Source: Herminiimonas sp. CN (GTDB lineage Bacteria; Pseudomonadota; Gammaproteobacteria; Burkholderiales; Burkholderiaceae_D). Taken from it: 64,000 bases of DNA. A program made the translations under genes and the position numbers. Of the stretch, positions 17,006 through 26,207 are shown one piece after another. Under the pieces are notes generated by a model. The model had not been told where the DNA came from. It searched no databases and worked only from the letters and a program-made list of their open reading frames with translations. The stretch spans positions 1-64,000 of the forward strand of contig NZ_AVCC01000003.1 in the NCBI RefSeq assembly GCF_000622895.1, in the 5' to 3' direction. Within the stretch, counting starts at the first letter, position 1. Each line of letters opens with the position of its first letter.

Positions 17006-17018
17006 GCCGGGAGCCATC

Positions 17019-17996
17019 ATGGACACTCTCTATGTATTGTTCGGACTAGCCATCTTCATCGCGGTGGTGCTGCTGCTGGAAGGCGTGTATACCGCATGGA
17101 ACTCGTCGCGCGGACCGGAAGCCAAGCGGATTTCACGCCGCCTGCAACTGATGTCGGCTGGAGCGCATGCCGGCCAGCAGCGGGCGTCGATTCTGAAGCA
17201 GCGACTGTTGAGCGATACACCGGCCATACAGCGCCTGCTGACGGGCATGCCGAGAATGCACATTCTCGACAAGCTGATTGAGCAAGCCGGCATGAAGATC
17301 ACTGTTTCGCAATTTCTTCTGATGTCGTTTGCTTGCGGCTTTGTTGCTGCGGTGCTGGCGCTGGTGTTCCATTTGTCGCTGCTGATTGCAATCTTGCCGG
17401 GGGTGGCGGCAGCAGGCTTGCCGATGCTGTATTTGCTGCACAAGAAGCATCAGCGACTTAGGAAGATAGAAGAACAGTTGCCGGATGCGCTTGACCTGAT
17501 GAGCCGCGCGCTGCGCGCCGGCCATGCATTGCCGTCGGCGATCAAGATGGTCGGCGATGAAATGGCCGATCCGATTGCATCCGAGTTCAACATCATGTTC
17601 GACGAGGTCAACTACGGCATACCGATCGGGGATGCGCTCAGGAACCTGTCGGCGCGCGTCCCCAGTACCGATGTCGGTTATTTCGTGGTCGCGGTCCAGA
17701 TTCAGCGCGAAACCGGCGGCAATCTGACCGAGATTCTCGGCAATATCGCGGCTATCGTGCGCGAGCGGCTCAAGCTGTTCAGACAGATACGCACCTTTTC
17801 TGCCGAGGGGCGGCTTTCCGCCTGGATTCTTTGCCTGTTGCCGTTTTGCCTGGCGGCGGTAATCAATATCGTTAATCCGGGTTTCATGACAGTGCTGTGG
17901 ACCGATCCAGTCGGGCCCCGGATGCTCGGCGTGATGGCGGTGTTCATGGTGATTGGGATTTTCTGGATGCGGAAAATCATTCGCATCCGGGTGTGA
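17019..17996 (+). CDS. tadB: Tad inner-membrane platform protein TadB
   Basis: The 325-residue polytopic protein has an N-terminal membrane segment, a central pair of hydrophobic stretches near residues 95-145, and the T2SS-F domain signature (LPDALDLMSRALRAGHALPSA, abbreviated: Leu-Pro-Asp-Ala-Leu-Asp then Arg-Ala-Gly), followed by GNLTEILGNIAAIVRERLKL and two C-terminal membrane segments. It forms with TadC the inner-membrane platform driven by CpaF. The start at 17019 has a CGGGAG ribosome site; the open frame upstream lies within cpaF. Confidence 0.94.
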   Translation: MDTLYVLFGLAIFIAVVLLLEGVYTAWNSSRGPEAKRISRRLQLMSAGAHAGQQRASILKQRLLSDTPAIQRLLTGMPRMHILDKLIEQAGMKITVSQFLLMSFACGFVAAVLALVFHLSLLIAILPGVAAAGLPMLYLLHKKHQRLRKIEEQLPDALDLMSRALRAGHALPSAIKMVGDEMADPIASEFNIMFDEVNYGIPIGDALRNLSARVPSTDVGYFVVAVQIQRETGGNLTEILGNIAAIVRERLKLFRQIRTFSAEGRLSAWILCLLPFCLAAVINIVNPGFMTVLWTDPVGPRMLGVMAVFMVIGIFWMRKIIRIRV

Positions 17997-18018
17997 TTGC
18001 ACAGAAAGGGTAAATATC

Positions 18019-18966
18019 ATGTCCAGCCTCAGCATGATTTTTCTGGTGGTTGTTTTTTTAGCGGTGTTTGGTTTCGCATTCTTGATGATGCGGTATCTGA
18101 TGCCGACTTCGGTGCAGCAGCGGCTGCAGCAGTTCACTGCCGATGCCGGCAGCGGATCAAACAAACCGGCGAATGATTGGGTAGCCAGGATCGCGAAACT
18201 GTCCAGCCCGCTTGCCAAGCTGTCGGTGCCCGATGAAGGTTGGGAAAACTCGGCGTTGCGCGTGCGCTTCATGAATGCAGGTTTTCGCAGCGAACATGCG
18301 CAGATGATTTATTTCGGTGCCAAGACACTGCTGGCCATTGCGGCGCCGCTGCTGGTCTGGCTGGCCCTGCTGATCTTCAATGTGACGCCCACCACCAACA
18401 CCATGTTGATGTACCTGTTGCTGGCGTCGGCTATCGGGCTATACCTGCCAAACATTGTTCTTGGCAAAATGGTGCAGGCGCGGCAACTGGCAATCTTCGA
18501 GAATTTCCCGAATGCGCTGGATCTGATGACGGTCTGCATCGAAGCCGGGCTGGCGATCGATGCCGCCATCGCACGTGTTGCGCAGGAGATGGCAAGCAGT
18601 GCGCCGGCTGTGAGTGAAGAGTTGCATCTGGTGACGCTGGAACTGCGCGCCGGCAACAGCAAGGAAAAAGCACTGCGCAATCTGGCCATGCGTACTGGTG
18701 TCGAGGATGTCGAGACGCTGGTATCGATGCTGATCCAGGCCGAGCGTTTCGGTACCAGCATCGCCGATTCACTGCGCGTGCATGCGGAAGGCTTGCGTAT
18801 CAAGCGTCGCCAGAAAGCGGAAGAAACTGCCGCAAAGATATCTGTGAAACTGCTGTTCCCGCTGATTTTCTGCATCTTCCCGGCCTTGATGCTGGTATTG
18901 CTCGGTCCGGCGATGATCCAGATGTATCGCGTTTTGTTGCCGACCATGACCGGTGGCGGTCAATGA
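18019..18966 (+). CDS. tadC: Tad inner-membrane platform protein TadC
   Basis: The 315-residue paralogue of TadB has an N-terminal membrane segment, two central segments (about residues 95-150), a T2SS-F domain (FPNALDLMTVCIEAGLAIDAAI with the conserved Asp-Leu-Met and Glu-Ala-Gly) and a C-terminal membrane segment after FPLIFCIFPALM. GAAAGGG precedes the ATG. It is 22 bp downstream of tadB and ends 18 bp before the TPR gene, which fits one operon. Confidence 0.94.
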   Translation: MSSLSMIFLVVVFLAVFGFAFLMMRYLMPTSVQQRLQQFTADAGSGSNKPANDWVARIAKLSSPLAKLSVPDEGWENSALRVRFMNAGFRSEHAQMIYFGAKTLLAIAAPLLVWLALLIFNVTPTTNTMLMYLLLASAIGLYLPNIVLGKMVQARQLAIFENFPNALDLMTVCIEAGLAIDAAIARVAQEMASSAPAVSEELHLVTLELRAGNSKEKALRNLAMRTGVEDVETLVSMLIQAERFGTSIADSLRVHAEGLRIKRRQKAEETAAKISVKLLFPLIFCIFPALMLVLLGPAMIQMYRVLLPTMTGGGQ

Positions 18967-18984
18967 TTTGAAAGGGGAGCGATC

Positions 18985-20274
18985 ATGAAACTTGTACGCA
19001 TCATGCTGCCGCTGGTGTGCAGCGTCCCGGTATTGCTGGGTTGCTCCGCACCTGCGGTTGCGCCCACAACGGCGGCCACGGAGCTCAAGGTGCAGCCCTT
19101 GCTGCGGATCAGGGATTCCGCTGGCAGCGCGCGCGATTTTTATCAGCTGGGACGGTTTTATCAGGGCCAGAATCGTTTTGCGCAGGCAGCGGAGGCCTAC
19201 CGGCGGGCGCTGGAGTATCACAAGGACGACATCGAGGCGCGCAATGCGCTGGCCACCACCTATTCCGCGCAAGGCCGGCTGAATGAGGCGATTGCCGAAT
19301 TCGAGACGATCCTGAAAGTCACGCCGCAACTGGCGCACCTGCATAACAATCTGGGTTACGCCTATTACCTGCAAAACAACTTCGACAAGGCGATTGCCGC
19401 ATTCGAGACCGCAATCGCGCTGGAGCCGCGCAACCCGAGGGCCTACAACAATCTGGGTTTGGTGTACCGCAAGCGCGGCGATGCTGAAAAATCGCGCCTG
19501 GCCTTCGCCCGTGCTGCCGATTTGAACAGCGGCAGCGCCATCGCAGGCGCACCGCCTGAAGCAGTTGCCGCACCCGCTGCCGCTGGCAGTATTGCCAGCA
19601 TTGCTCCGTCGATTGCGCTACACAACAATGCCCCCCGTATCGATCTGCAACCGCCGTCCTCGCCGGCAGCCGCTCTCCCGCCCACCGGAGAGTGGAGCGA
19701 AGCGAGCCGCTATGCGCCTTCTGCGTTGACGGCAGCCAGCCCGGCTAAACCTGCCAGCCCCCTGTTGGCACCGGCCTCGCTGGCGCAGAAAGTTCTAGGT
19801 TCGATCACCTTGAGCACCAAGGGTTTGCTGACTGAAACCAATGGCGCCATCAGCGCTGCCGCTCCCGTTATTGCTGTACCGCAGGAGAACGATAGCGTTG
19901 TTGCCGTCTTTGCTGTCGACACTCCGTTCCGGTTTGAAATCGCCAACGGTAACGGCATCACCGGCCTGGCCAGAAAAGTGCGCGCCACCTTGGTGCAACA
20001 AGGCTTGCCGACATCGCATCTGACCAATCTGAAACCCTACCGGACGCTGGAAACCACGATCCAGTACCGCAGCGGCTTTCATGATGCAGCGCTGCGCCTG
20101 GGTCGCACCCTGAGCAAACCTGCGACCTTGGTCGGTAACGACCATTTGCGCCCCGGCGCCGACGTGCAATTGGTACTGGGAAAAGATGCCACAAGCACGA
20201 TGGCACTGTTTCGCGCCGATATCGGCACGGTAAAGCTGGCGAAAGAAGTGGTGAAGCAGGGCGATGCAGGTTGA
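18985..20274 (+). CDS. tadD: TadD-like TPR lipoprotein with LytR_C-type C-terminal domain
   Basis: The 429-residue protein has a lipobox (LLGC, Cys20). Residues about 45-165 hold three to four TPR units, with ALEYHKDDIEARNAL, HLHNNLGYAYYLQNNFDKA and AYNNLGLVYRKRGD as examples. A Pro/Ala-rich linker follows, then a C-terminal domain (about 310-405) with FEIANGNGITGLARKVRATL and GNDHLRPGADVQLVLG, the look of a LytR_C domain. TadD-type TPR lipoproteins support secretin assembly; the added LytR_C-like part suggests contact with the cell wall. GGGGAG ribosome site. Confidence 0.88.
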   Translation: MKLVRIMLPLVCSVPVLLGCSAPAVAPTTAATELKVQPLLRIRDSAGSARDFYQLGRFYQGQNRFAQAAEAYRRALEYHKDDIEARNALATTYSAQGRLNEAIAEFETILKVTPQLAHLHNNLGYAYYLQNNFDKAIAAFETAIALEPRNPRAYNNLGLVYRKRGDAEKSRLAFARAADLNSGSAIAGAPPEAVAAPAAAGSIASIAPSIALHNNAPRIDLQPPSSPAAALPPTGEWSEASRYAPSALTAASPAKPASPLLAPASLAQKVLGSITLSTKGLLTETNGAISAAAPVIAVPQENDSVVAVFAVDTPFRFEIANGNGITGLARKVRATLVQQGLPTSHLTNLKPYRTLETTIQYRSGFHDAALRLGRTLSKPATLVGNDHLRPGADVQLVLGKDATSTMALFRADIGTVKLAKEVVKQGDAG

Positions 20275-20398
20275 AGCAGCAGGTTGATGCCGCGAAAAGA
20301 GGGAGCGGGCGTGCATGAATGCAGTGTTTTCATGTGGCCCGATTAAAAAAGGCGATGCGGTGGCGTCATTTCCGCCGCAATTGAACAAAGGGGTGATC

Positions 20399-21985
20399 GT
20401 GAAAATTACAGCAATACATATCTTCAGGGTTTGCGCCTTGTTTGCGGCGCTGGCACTGACTGCATGCGGTGGCGGCAGCGATGAACCACAAGCGCGGACG
20501 CTATGTTCGGCCCAGAATCTGAGTGCATGCGGTGGCGGCGGAGGTTTGAGCGGCGGTGGTACGACCACGACCCAAAGCACTATGACGCTTTCCTTGCTGG
20601 ATCAAAGCGGTAATCCTGCGAATTTGCTGACCGGCGCTGGGTCTTTGAGTGCCAAGGCACGGGTTACGAATGCCGCCGGGCAGCCGGTATCGGGCGCTGT
20701 AGTGCAGTTCACCATCGGCGACGCCACATTAGCGACCATCAACCCCGCATCCGGCCTGACGGATAAGGATGGTATTGCACTTGTTACCATTACATTGGCG
20801 TCGCCCTCCGCTGTGGGGGCAACGACCATCAATGCGTCCGCCAGTTTTGATGATGCGGCGAATCCCGGCACAAAGATTTCCGTTTCCGGCAGTGCCAACT
20901 TCAAGGTGGGTGCCGCCATTCAGGATACGCCGGCGAGCATCGTTCTGGTATCGATCAGCCCTGCTGACAAATCGATTCTTCTGCAGGGGACGATTGGCAC
21001 GGGACGGGTACAAACGGCACAAGTGGTATTCAAAGTGACTGGTAAAAATGGGCAGGCCATCGCCAACCAGAAAGTCAAATTCGCATTCGTTCCTGCATCA
21101 GCCGATTTGACATTTGCCAGCGATAACGGTGTTTCCGGATTAAACGGGGAAGTTACTGCCATCGTGAATTCCGGTAATACCGTTACTGTGGCAGCCGTGA
21201 GGGTAAGCGTTGTCGATCAAAGCAATAATCCGGTTCTGGACCAGAACGGACTGCCCATCAGCGCGGTATCCGACCAGATTACAGTCACCAACACCACGTT
21301 GAATCCTAACGGCATTACGATATCCCAAGACCTATTTTCAATTGAAGGTTTAAACGTCGCTGGGAAATCCGCAAAAATTACCGTCTGGCTGAGCGACTTG
21401 CAGGGAGCCGCCATTACCGATGGCACCGCTGTCACCTTCACTACCAACGGCGGCGCGATTGTAGGGGATAACAATAGTGCGAAATGCACGACAAAGAATG
21501 GTTCTTGCTCCGTTTCTCTCTCCGGACAAAATCCGCAACCGCCGCTGGGCATTGCCGATGTCATCGCTTCCGTTCAGCTCAATGGCAGCATCGTCACAAG
21601 GCACGTATTTGTGGCGATGAGCGGTTCGTTTGCCGTGTTTTCAGGCGGTTTTTCGCTGAATTTCACCGGCCCGCCGGCCAGTTGCGATCCGCAAACCATC
21701 ACTTTCAATCTGGCCGATGTGAACGGCAACATCATGCCCGAAGGTTCCAAGCTGAGCATCCGGGCGCCGCTGAATGCGAGCGGAGTGCTGGTCAATGACA
21801 CAGTCAAGTATCAGGGCTCGCTGACCGGTGGAACCACGCATGCGCTCCAGGTGACTCCTGGCGGTGCCATCGCCTGCAATGCGGCAGGCACACGCACCGT
21901 GACCGGCAGCATGACGCTGGTGCTGACCACGCCTTATGGTATTGAGACAACGCAAGCCGTGACGGTGCAATACAGGGCAATGTAA
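20399..21985 (+). CDS. Ig-like (Big_1/invasin-type) repeat lipoprotein
   Basis: The 528-residue protein starts at a GTG with an AAAGGGG ribosome site 6 bp upstream. Its signal ends in a lipobox (LTAC, Cys23) followed by Gly-Gly-Gly-Ser. The mature part holds Ig-like repeats: DQSGNPANLLTGAGSLSAKA and GQPVSGAVVQFTI (about residues 65-180), a second repeat with GQAIANQKVKFAF (about 190-300) and a third with GAAITDGTAVTFTTNGG. Such modules form surface stalks. A terminator follows at 22020. It lies 125 bp after tadD on the same strand, so it may be a surface partner of the pilus, though the link is positional only. Confidence 0.82.
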   Translation: MKITAIHIFRVCALFAALALTACGGGSDEPQARTLCSAQNLSACGGGGGLSGGGTTTTQSTMTLSLLDQSGNPANLLTGAGSLSAKARVTNAAGQPVSGAVVQFTIGDATLATINPASGLTDKDGIALVTITLASPSAVGATTINASASFDDAANPGTKISVSGSANFKVGAAIQDTPASIVLVSISPADKSILLQGTIGTGRVQTAQVVFKVTGKNGQAIANQKVKFAFVPASADLTFASDNGVSGLNGEVTAIVNSGNTVTVAAVRVSVVDQSNNPVLDQNGLPISAVSDQITVTNTTLNPNGITISQDLFSIEGLNVAGKSAKITVWLSDLQGAAITDGTAVTFTTNGGAIVGDNNSAKCTTKNGSCSVSLSGQNPQPPLGIADVIASVQLNGSIVTRHVFVAMSGSFAVFSGGFSLNFTGPPASCDPQTITFNLADVNGNIMPEGSKLSIRAPLNASGVLVNDTVKYQGSLTGGTTHALQVTPGGAIACNAAGTRTVTGSMTLVLTTPYGIETTQAVTVQYRAM

Positions 21986-22019
21986 TACGGTCGCCGGCCG
22001 GCTTGATTTTTCCTGGTGC

Positions 22020-22060
22020 GGGATTGCAGCGCGTGACGGCGCTGCAATCCCGTTTGGTTT
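22020..22060 (+). terminator. Intrinsic terminator ending the Tad locus
   Basis: A perfect 13-bp stem (22020-22032 and 22039-22051) with a 6-nt loop is followed by GTTTGGTTTT. It separates the Tad locus from the ahpC promoter. Confidence 0.85.
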
Positions 22061-22127
22061 TGAGCCACCATTGAAACCATCGGGCTTGCCCGTGGCTCAG
22101 ATTGAATGCCGGACGCGTGGCATTTCG

Positions 22128-22164
22128 ATAGCTTTAATAAATCGTAACAATATAATTAATCGAT
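22128..22164 (+). promoter_or_regulatory. Putative OxyR binding site
   Basis: Laid on the OxyR consensus of four ATAG-type elements (ATAG-n-t-nnn-a-n-CTAT, 7-bp gap, repeated), this stretch matches about 15 of 20 defined positions by my count, starting with a full ATAG at 22128-22131 and ending with CGAT at 22161-22164. It abuts the -35 element at 22165, the position used at OxyR-activated promoters. Confidence 0.5.
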
Positions 22165-22193
22165 TTTACAAATAATTCAGATCAACCTATGAT
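22165..22193 (+). promoter_or_regulatory. Sigma70 promoter of ahpC
   Basis: TTTACA (22165-22170) and TATGAT (22188-22193) are separated by 17 bp. Each is one mismatch from consensus. The predicted transcription start is near 22200, giving a leader of about 30 nt before ahpC. Confidence 0.75.
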
Positions 22194-22228
22194 GAAATCT
22201 CATCATTTAACCCGTGAAGGAAATCACC

Positions 22229-22792
22229 ATGTCTCTCGTCAATACTGAAATCAAACCGTTCAAGGCAACCGCTTTCCACAATGGCAAATTCGTACCTGTA
22301 AGCAATGAAGACCTGAAGGGCAAATGGTCCGTATTCGTGTTCTATCCAGCCGATTTCACCTTTGTCTGCCCAACAGAACTGGGCGATCTGGCTGACAACT
22401 ATGCCGAATTCCAGAAGCTGGGCGTAGAAATCTACAGCGTGTCGACCGACACCCACTTCACGCACAAGGCATGGCACGATACTTCCGACACCATCGCCAA
22501 GATCAATTACCCGATGCTGGCCGACCCGACACTGGCGCTGTCGCGCAATTTCGAAGTGCTGATCGAAGAAGAAGGCCTGGCGCTGCGCGGCACTTTCGTC
22601 GTCAATCCGGAAGGCCAGATCAAGGTAATGGAAGTGCATGACAACGGCATCGGCCGCGACGCCAAGGAATTGCTGCGTAAAGTCCAGGCTGCACAATACG
22701 TCGCTTCCCATCCGGGTGAAGTGTGCCCCGCGAAATGGACTCCAGGCGCAGCAACCTTGACTCCATCGCTGGACTTGGTCGGCAAGATTTAA
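22229..22792 (+). CDS. ahpC: Alkyl hydroperoxide reductase subunit C (peroxiredoxin)
   Basis: The 187-residue typical 2-Cys peroxiredoxin has the peroxidatic cysteine in DFTFVCPTE (Cys47) and the resolving cysteine in GEVCPAKW near residue 165. It reduces hydrogen peroxide, organic peroxides and peroxynitrite, and is recycled by AhpF encoded next. Length equals that of the family. GAAGGAAA precedes the chosen ATG; an in-frame ATG 15 bp earlier overlaps this ribosome site. A promoter with an OxyR-like site lies upstream. Confidence 0.97.
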   Translation: MSLVNTEIKPFKATAFHNGKFVPVSNEDLKGKWSVFVFYPADFTFVCPTELGDLADNYAEFQKLGVEIYSVSTDTHFTHKAWHDTSDTIAKINYPMLADPTLALSRNFEVLIEEEGLALRGTFVVNPEGQIKVMEVHDNGIGRDAKELLRKVQAAQYVASHPGEVCPAKWTPGAATLTPSLDLVGKI

Positions 22793-22810
22793 GCAAGGCA
22801 TCGTTGTAAA

Positions 22811-22844
22811 CCCGAGCGCCTGCGATAGCTTTTCAGCGCTCGGG
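22811..22844 (+). terminator. Intercistronic hairpin between ahpC and ahpF
   Basis: Perfect 9-bp arms CCCGAGCGC and GCGCTCGGG flank a 16-nt loop that includes TTTT. It lies in the 91-bp gap and would attenuate transcription, leaving more ahpC than ahpF mRNA. There is no T run after the stem, so termination would be partial. Confidence 0.55.
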
Positions 22845-22883
22845 TGCCGTTCCCGAAACCCTGTAGTGAAATGTGAGGCAGTC

Positions 22884-24446
22884 ATGCTAGACACCAATCT
22901 CAAGACCCAGTTGCAAGCCTATCTGGAAAAAGTGACGCAGCCGGTCGAGCTGGTCGCGTCCATCGATACGGGTGACACATCGCGTGAAATGCAGTCGCTG
23001 CTGCAGGAAATCGTTTCCTTGTCGGACAAGATTACTTTGATCGAGCGTTTCGATGATGCCGAGCGCAAGCCGTCGTTTTCGATCAATCGCCGCGGCGGCG
23101 ATGTCGGCATCCGCTTCGCCGGCATTCCGATGGGACATGAATTTACCTCGCTGGTGCTGGCGCTGCTGCAGACCGGCGGCCATCCGCCCAAGGTCGATGT
23201 CGATGTCATCGAGCAGATCAAGGCGCTCGACGGCGACTATCAGTTCGAGGCCTTTATTTCGCTGACCTGCCAGAACTGCCCGGAAGTGGTGCAATCGCTG
23301 AACCTGATGGCGGTGCTGAACCCGCGTGTGCGGTCGGTGGTCATCGACGGCGCACTGTTCCAGCACGAAGTCGAGCAGCGCCAAGTGATGGCGGTGCCGA
23401 CGATTTACCTTAACGGGCAGATGTTCGGCCAGGGCCGCCTCGGCGTGGAAGAAATCCTGGCCAAACTCGATACCGGTTCGGCCAGCCGCGAAGCGGAAAA
23501 AATCAATGCCAGAGCGCCCTACGACATGCTGATCGTCGGCGGCGGCCCGGCCGGCGCCGCCGCCGCCGTGTATGCAGCGCGCAAGGGCATCCGCACCGGC
23601 GTGGTGGCCGAGCGCTTCGGCGGCCAGGTGCTGGACACGATGGCGATCGAGAATTACATCTCGGTGCCGGAAACCGAAGGGCCGCGCTTTGCCGCCGACC
23701 TGGAGCGCCACGTGCGCAGCTACGATGTCGATATCATCAATTTGCAGCGCGCCGAAAAATTAGTGCCGGGCGAGCTGATCGAAATCCGGCTAGCCAGCGG
23801 CGCAGTGCTGAAAGCCAGATCGGTGGTGCTGGCCACCGGCGCGCGCTGGCGCAAGATCAACGTGCCCGGCGAGCAGGAATACCTGAACCGCGGCGTGGCC
23901 TACTGCCCGCACTGCGACGGCCCGCTGTTCAAGGGCAAGCGGGTGGCGGTGATCGGCGGCGGCAACTCCGGCGTCGAGGCCGCGATCGACCTGGTCGGGC
24001 TGGCCAGCCATGTCACATTGCTGGAATTCGGCGCCGAACTGCGCGCCGATGCGGTGCTGCAGCGCAAGCTGGGCAGCCTGCCGAACGTGACGGTGATCAC
24101 CAGTGTCCAGACCACCGAAGTGCATGGCGACGGCAAGAAGGTCATCGGCCTGTCCTACAAGGATTTGATTTCCGGTGAGCAAAAGCAGGTCGAACTGGAA
24201 GGCATCTTCGTGCAGATCGGTCTGGTGCCGAATACCGAGTGGCTCAAGGGCACGGTGGCGTTGACACCGCATGGCGAGATCGAGGTCGATGCGCGTGGCC
24301 AGACCTCGGTGCCCGGCGTGTTCGCTGCCGGCGACGCCACCACGGTGCCATTCAAGCAGATCGTGATTGCGGCCGGCGAAGGCTCGAAGGCCGCGCTCGG
24401 CGCGTTCGATCACCTGATCCGTTCATCGGCGCCTGCCGCAGCCTGA
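22884..24446 (+). CDS. ahpF: Alkyl hydroperoxide reductase subunit F
   Basis: The 520-residue flavoprotein transfers electrons from NADH to AhpC. An N-terminal double-thioredoxin-like domain (about residues 1-195) carries CQNC near residues 129-132. A linker leads to a thioredoxin-reductase-like part with the FAD motif [17 protein letters not shown], the redox pair CPHC (near 345-348), the NAD(P) motif [10 protein letters not shown] and the C-terminal GVFAAGD. Length matches AhpF. It follows ahpC after 91 bp containing a hairpin. Confidence 0.97.
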   Translation: MLDTNLKTQLQAYLEKVTQPVELVASIDTGDTSREMQSLLQEIVSLSDKITLIERFDDAERKPSFSINRRGGDVGIRFAGIPMGHEFTSLVLALLQTGGHPPKVDVDVIEQIKALDGDYQFEAFISLTCQNCPEVVQSLNLMAVLNPRVRSVVIDGALFQHEVEQRQVMAVPTIYLNGQMFGQGRLGVEEILAKLDTGSASREAEKINARAPYDMLIVGGGPAGAAAAVYAARKGIRTGVVAERFGGQVLDTMAIENYISVPETEGPRFAADLERHVRSYDVDIINLQRAEKLVPGELIEIRLASGAVLKARSVVLATGARWRKINVPGEQEYLNRGVAYCPHCDGPLFKGKRVAVIGGGNSGVEAAIDLVGLASHVTLLEFGAELRADAVLQRKLGSLPNVTVITSVQTTEVHGDGKKVIGLSYKDLISGEQKQVELEGIFVQIGLVPNTEWLKGTVALTPHGEIEVDARGQTSVPGVFAAGDATTVPFKQIVIAAGEGSKAALGAFDHLIRSSAPAAA

Positions 24447-24853
24447 TTATTCGCGGATTGCGCGGCAAGGCAGCAGCTGCACCGGCTTTTGCGCTGACCG
24501 CATCTGATTACGGCCACCGAAACCGGATTGCGGGCGTTGCGCCCGTTGCCCGGGCATGAAAAGCGGGCGGTGCAGCTTGCGTCGCAACGCCAGAGAAGAA
24601 CGGCCCATGTCCGATGCCCGGTCGTCTGATGCGAATCAGCAACATGTTTCCAGTTGAAACAAAGCCGCGCAAAAGCTCTCCTTTTATCTATATTGGCAGT
24701 GGATCGTTATGTGCGTTCGCGCACGGACTCCTGGATTCTTTCTCGCTATATTCAAGCCGTGGTTACGCATCAGTCACAAAAAGCGGCAGTACCTTCATCC
24801 GATCTGTTCTCCATGCGCTGCATGCGCACTGTTTGCCAAACAAAGGAAATGTC
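24447..24853. other. Intergenic region before the DUF4382 lipoprotein
   Basis: This 407-bp stretch has no accepted gene. The frame of the downstream lipoprotein stays open back to 24614, but that extension has no signal-peptide or domain character and is read as chance. I see no strong terminator after ahpF. An AAAGGAAAT ribosome site at the right end belongs to the next gene. Confidence 0.5.
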
Positions 24854-26062
24854 ATGAAAAAAACACCACGAACACTCAGCCTGATCGCCAGCGTGTCGGC
24901 AGCTGCGGCACTCGCGGCCTGCGGAGGGGGCGGCAGCGGCGCTGCGCCCGGTACTCTGAGCGTGGCGATGACCGATGCGCCGTCCTGCGGCTATGACGCG
25001 GTCAATGTCACGGTGCAGAAAATACGCGTGCATCAAAGCGCAACGGCGGGCGAAAACGATGCCGGTTGGACCGACATCACGCTCAATCCGGCGCGCAAGA
25101 TCAATCTGCTCGACCTGACCAACGGCGCGCTGGAAGAACTGGGGCAGACGCCGCTGGCGGCCGGGCATTACACGCAGCTGCGGCTGGTGCTGGATGCCAA
25201 CACCGGTGCCAGCAAAGCCAACTCGATCATTTTGACCACCAGCCCGGCAAATGCCAATGAAATTGCGCTCGACACCCCAAGTGCGGTCCAGAGCGGCATC
25301 AAGCTCAACCATCCATTCGACGTCGCGCCCGGCCAGCGGGTCGATCTGGTGCTCGATTTCGATGCCTGCAAATCGATTGTGAAGCGGGGCAATAGCGGCG
25401 CTTACGGCTTGAAGCCGGTGGTCAGCGTGATCCCGACAGTCCTGAACGGCATCGACGGTTTCATCGATCCGGCCTTGCTGGGCAGCCATGTGCAGGTCTC
25501 GGCGCAGCAGAACGGCACGGTGGTGCGCTCCACAGTGCCGAATGCCAACGGTGAGTTCTTCCTGGCGCGATTGGCTCCGGGCAACTATGACGTGGTCATC
25601 ACCGCCGACGGCCATGCCGCAGCCGTGATCGGCACAGTACCGGTTGCCGATACCACCAGCGTGGTCAAGGTCAGCAGCACCGCGGTGCCAATCGGCCTGC
25701 AGGGTTCCGTTGCCGGAAGCATCAGCGGCACTGCGCTGCTGAATCCGGCCAGCGCGACCGAGGTCGCTTATGTCGCAGCCAAGCAGAGCTTCGCAGCCGG
25801 CCCGACGGTGACGATCAGGTACCAGGGCGCGGACCTGACAACCGGTGCGTACAGTTTGTCGCAACTGCCGGTGGCGGCGCCGTGGTTTGCGCCCTACAGT
25901 GCGGCGCTGCCGATCGTGTTCGCAGCGCAAACCAATACCACGCCGGGCACCGGAAAGTACCGTGTGGAGGCGTCGGCCAACGGCTATGCAACTCAGTTCA
26001 CGCCGTCGGTCGACATTACGACAGCCAACCAGGCTGGGGTCAACTTCACGCTGACACCTTGA
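24854..26062 (+). CDS. DUF4382 lipoprotein with carboxypeptidase-regulatory-like repeat
   Basis: The 402-residue protein has a signal peptide ending in a lipobox (LAAC, Cys23) and a Gly run. Residues about 33-170 match the DUF4382 pattern: LSVAMTDAPSCGYDAVNVTV, GWTDITLNP, LLDLTNGALEELGQTPLAAG and YTQLRLVLD. The second half has beta-sandwich features (NGEFFLARLAPGNYDVVITADG), typical of carboxypeptidase-regulatory-like modules. Function is unknown; it is probably a surface or periplasmic lipoprotein. AAAGGAAAT precedes the start. A strong hairpin follows at 26099. Confidence 0.85.
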   Translation: MKKTPRTLSLIASVSAAAALAACGGGGSGAAPGTLSVAMTDAPSCGYDAVNVTVQKIRVHQSATAGENDAGWTDITLNPARKINLLDLTNGALEELGQTPLAAGHYTQLRLVLDANTGASKANSIILTTSPANANEIALDTPSAVQSGIKLNHPFDVAPGQRVDLVLDFDACKSIVKRGNSGAYGLKPVVSVIPTVLNGIDGFIDPALLGSHVQVSAQQNGTVVRSTVPNANGEFFLARLAPGNYDVVITADGHAAAVIGTVPVADTTSVVKVSSTAVPIGLQGSVAGSISGTALLNPASATEVAYVAAKQSFAAGPTVTIRYQGADLTTGAYSLSQLPVAAPWFAPYSAALPIVFAAQTNTTPGTGKYRVEASANGYATQFTPSVDITTANQAGVNFTLTP

Positions 26063-26098
26063 CCGTGCAGTAAATCCCTGCAGTCCGGTCGACTGCAG

Positions 26099-26140
26099 GC
26101 AACAGCGCACACCGTGGCGGGTGTGCGCTGTTGCCGTTTA
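26099..26140 (+). terminator. Intrinsic terminator after the DUF4382 gene
   Basis: A perfect 15-bp stem (26099-26113 and 26120-26134) with a 6-nt loop is followed by CGTTTA. The T run is short, but the stem is very stable. Confidence 0.7.
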
Positions 26141-26207
26141 CGGACCGGACAAATGCACTCCGCTACAATGGAGACTTCCAGTTTTAGCCGATCGATCATC
26201 TCCCGCC

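Noticed and set aside
24614-24853. Open-frame extension upstream of the DUF4382 lipoprotein
   Set aside because: The signal peptide and lipobox begin at 24854 with a ribosome site just upstream, so the extension is not part of the protein.
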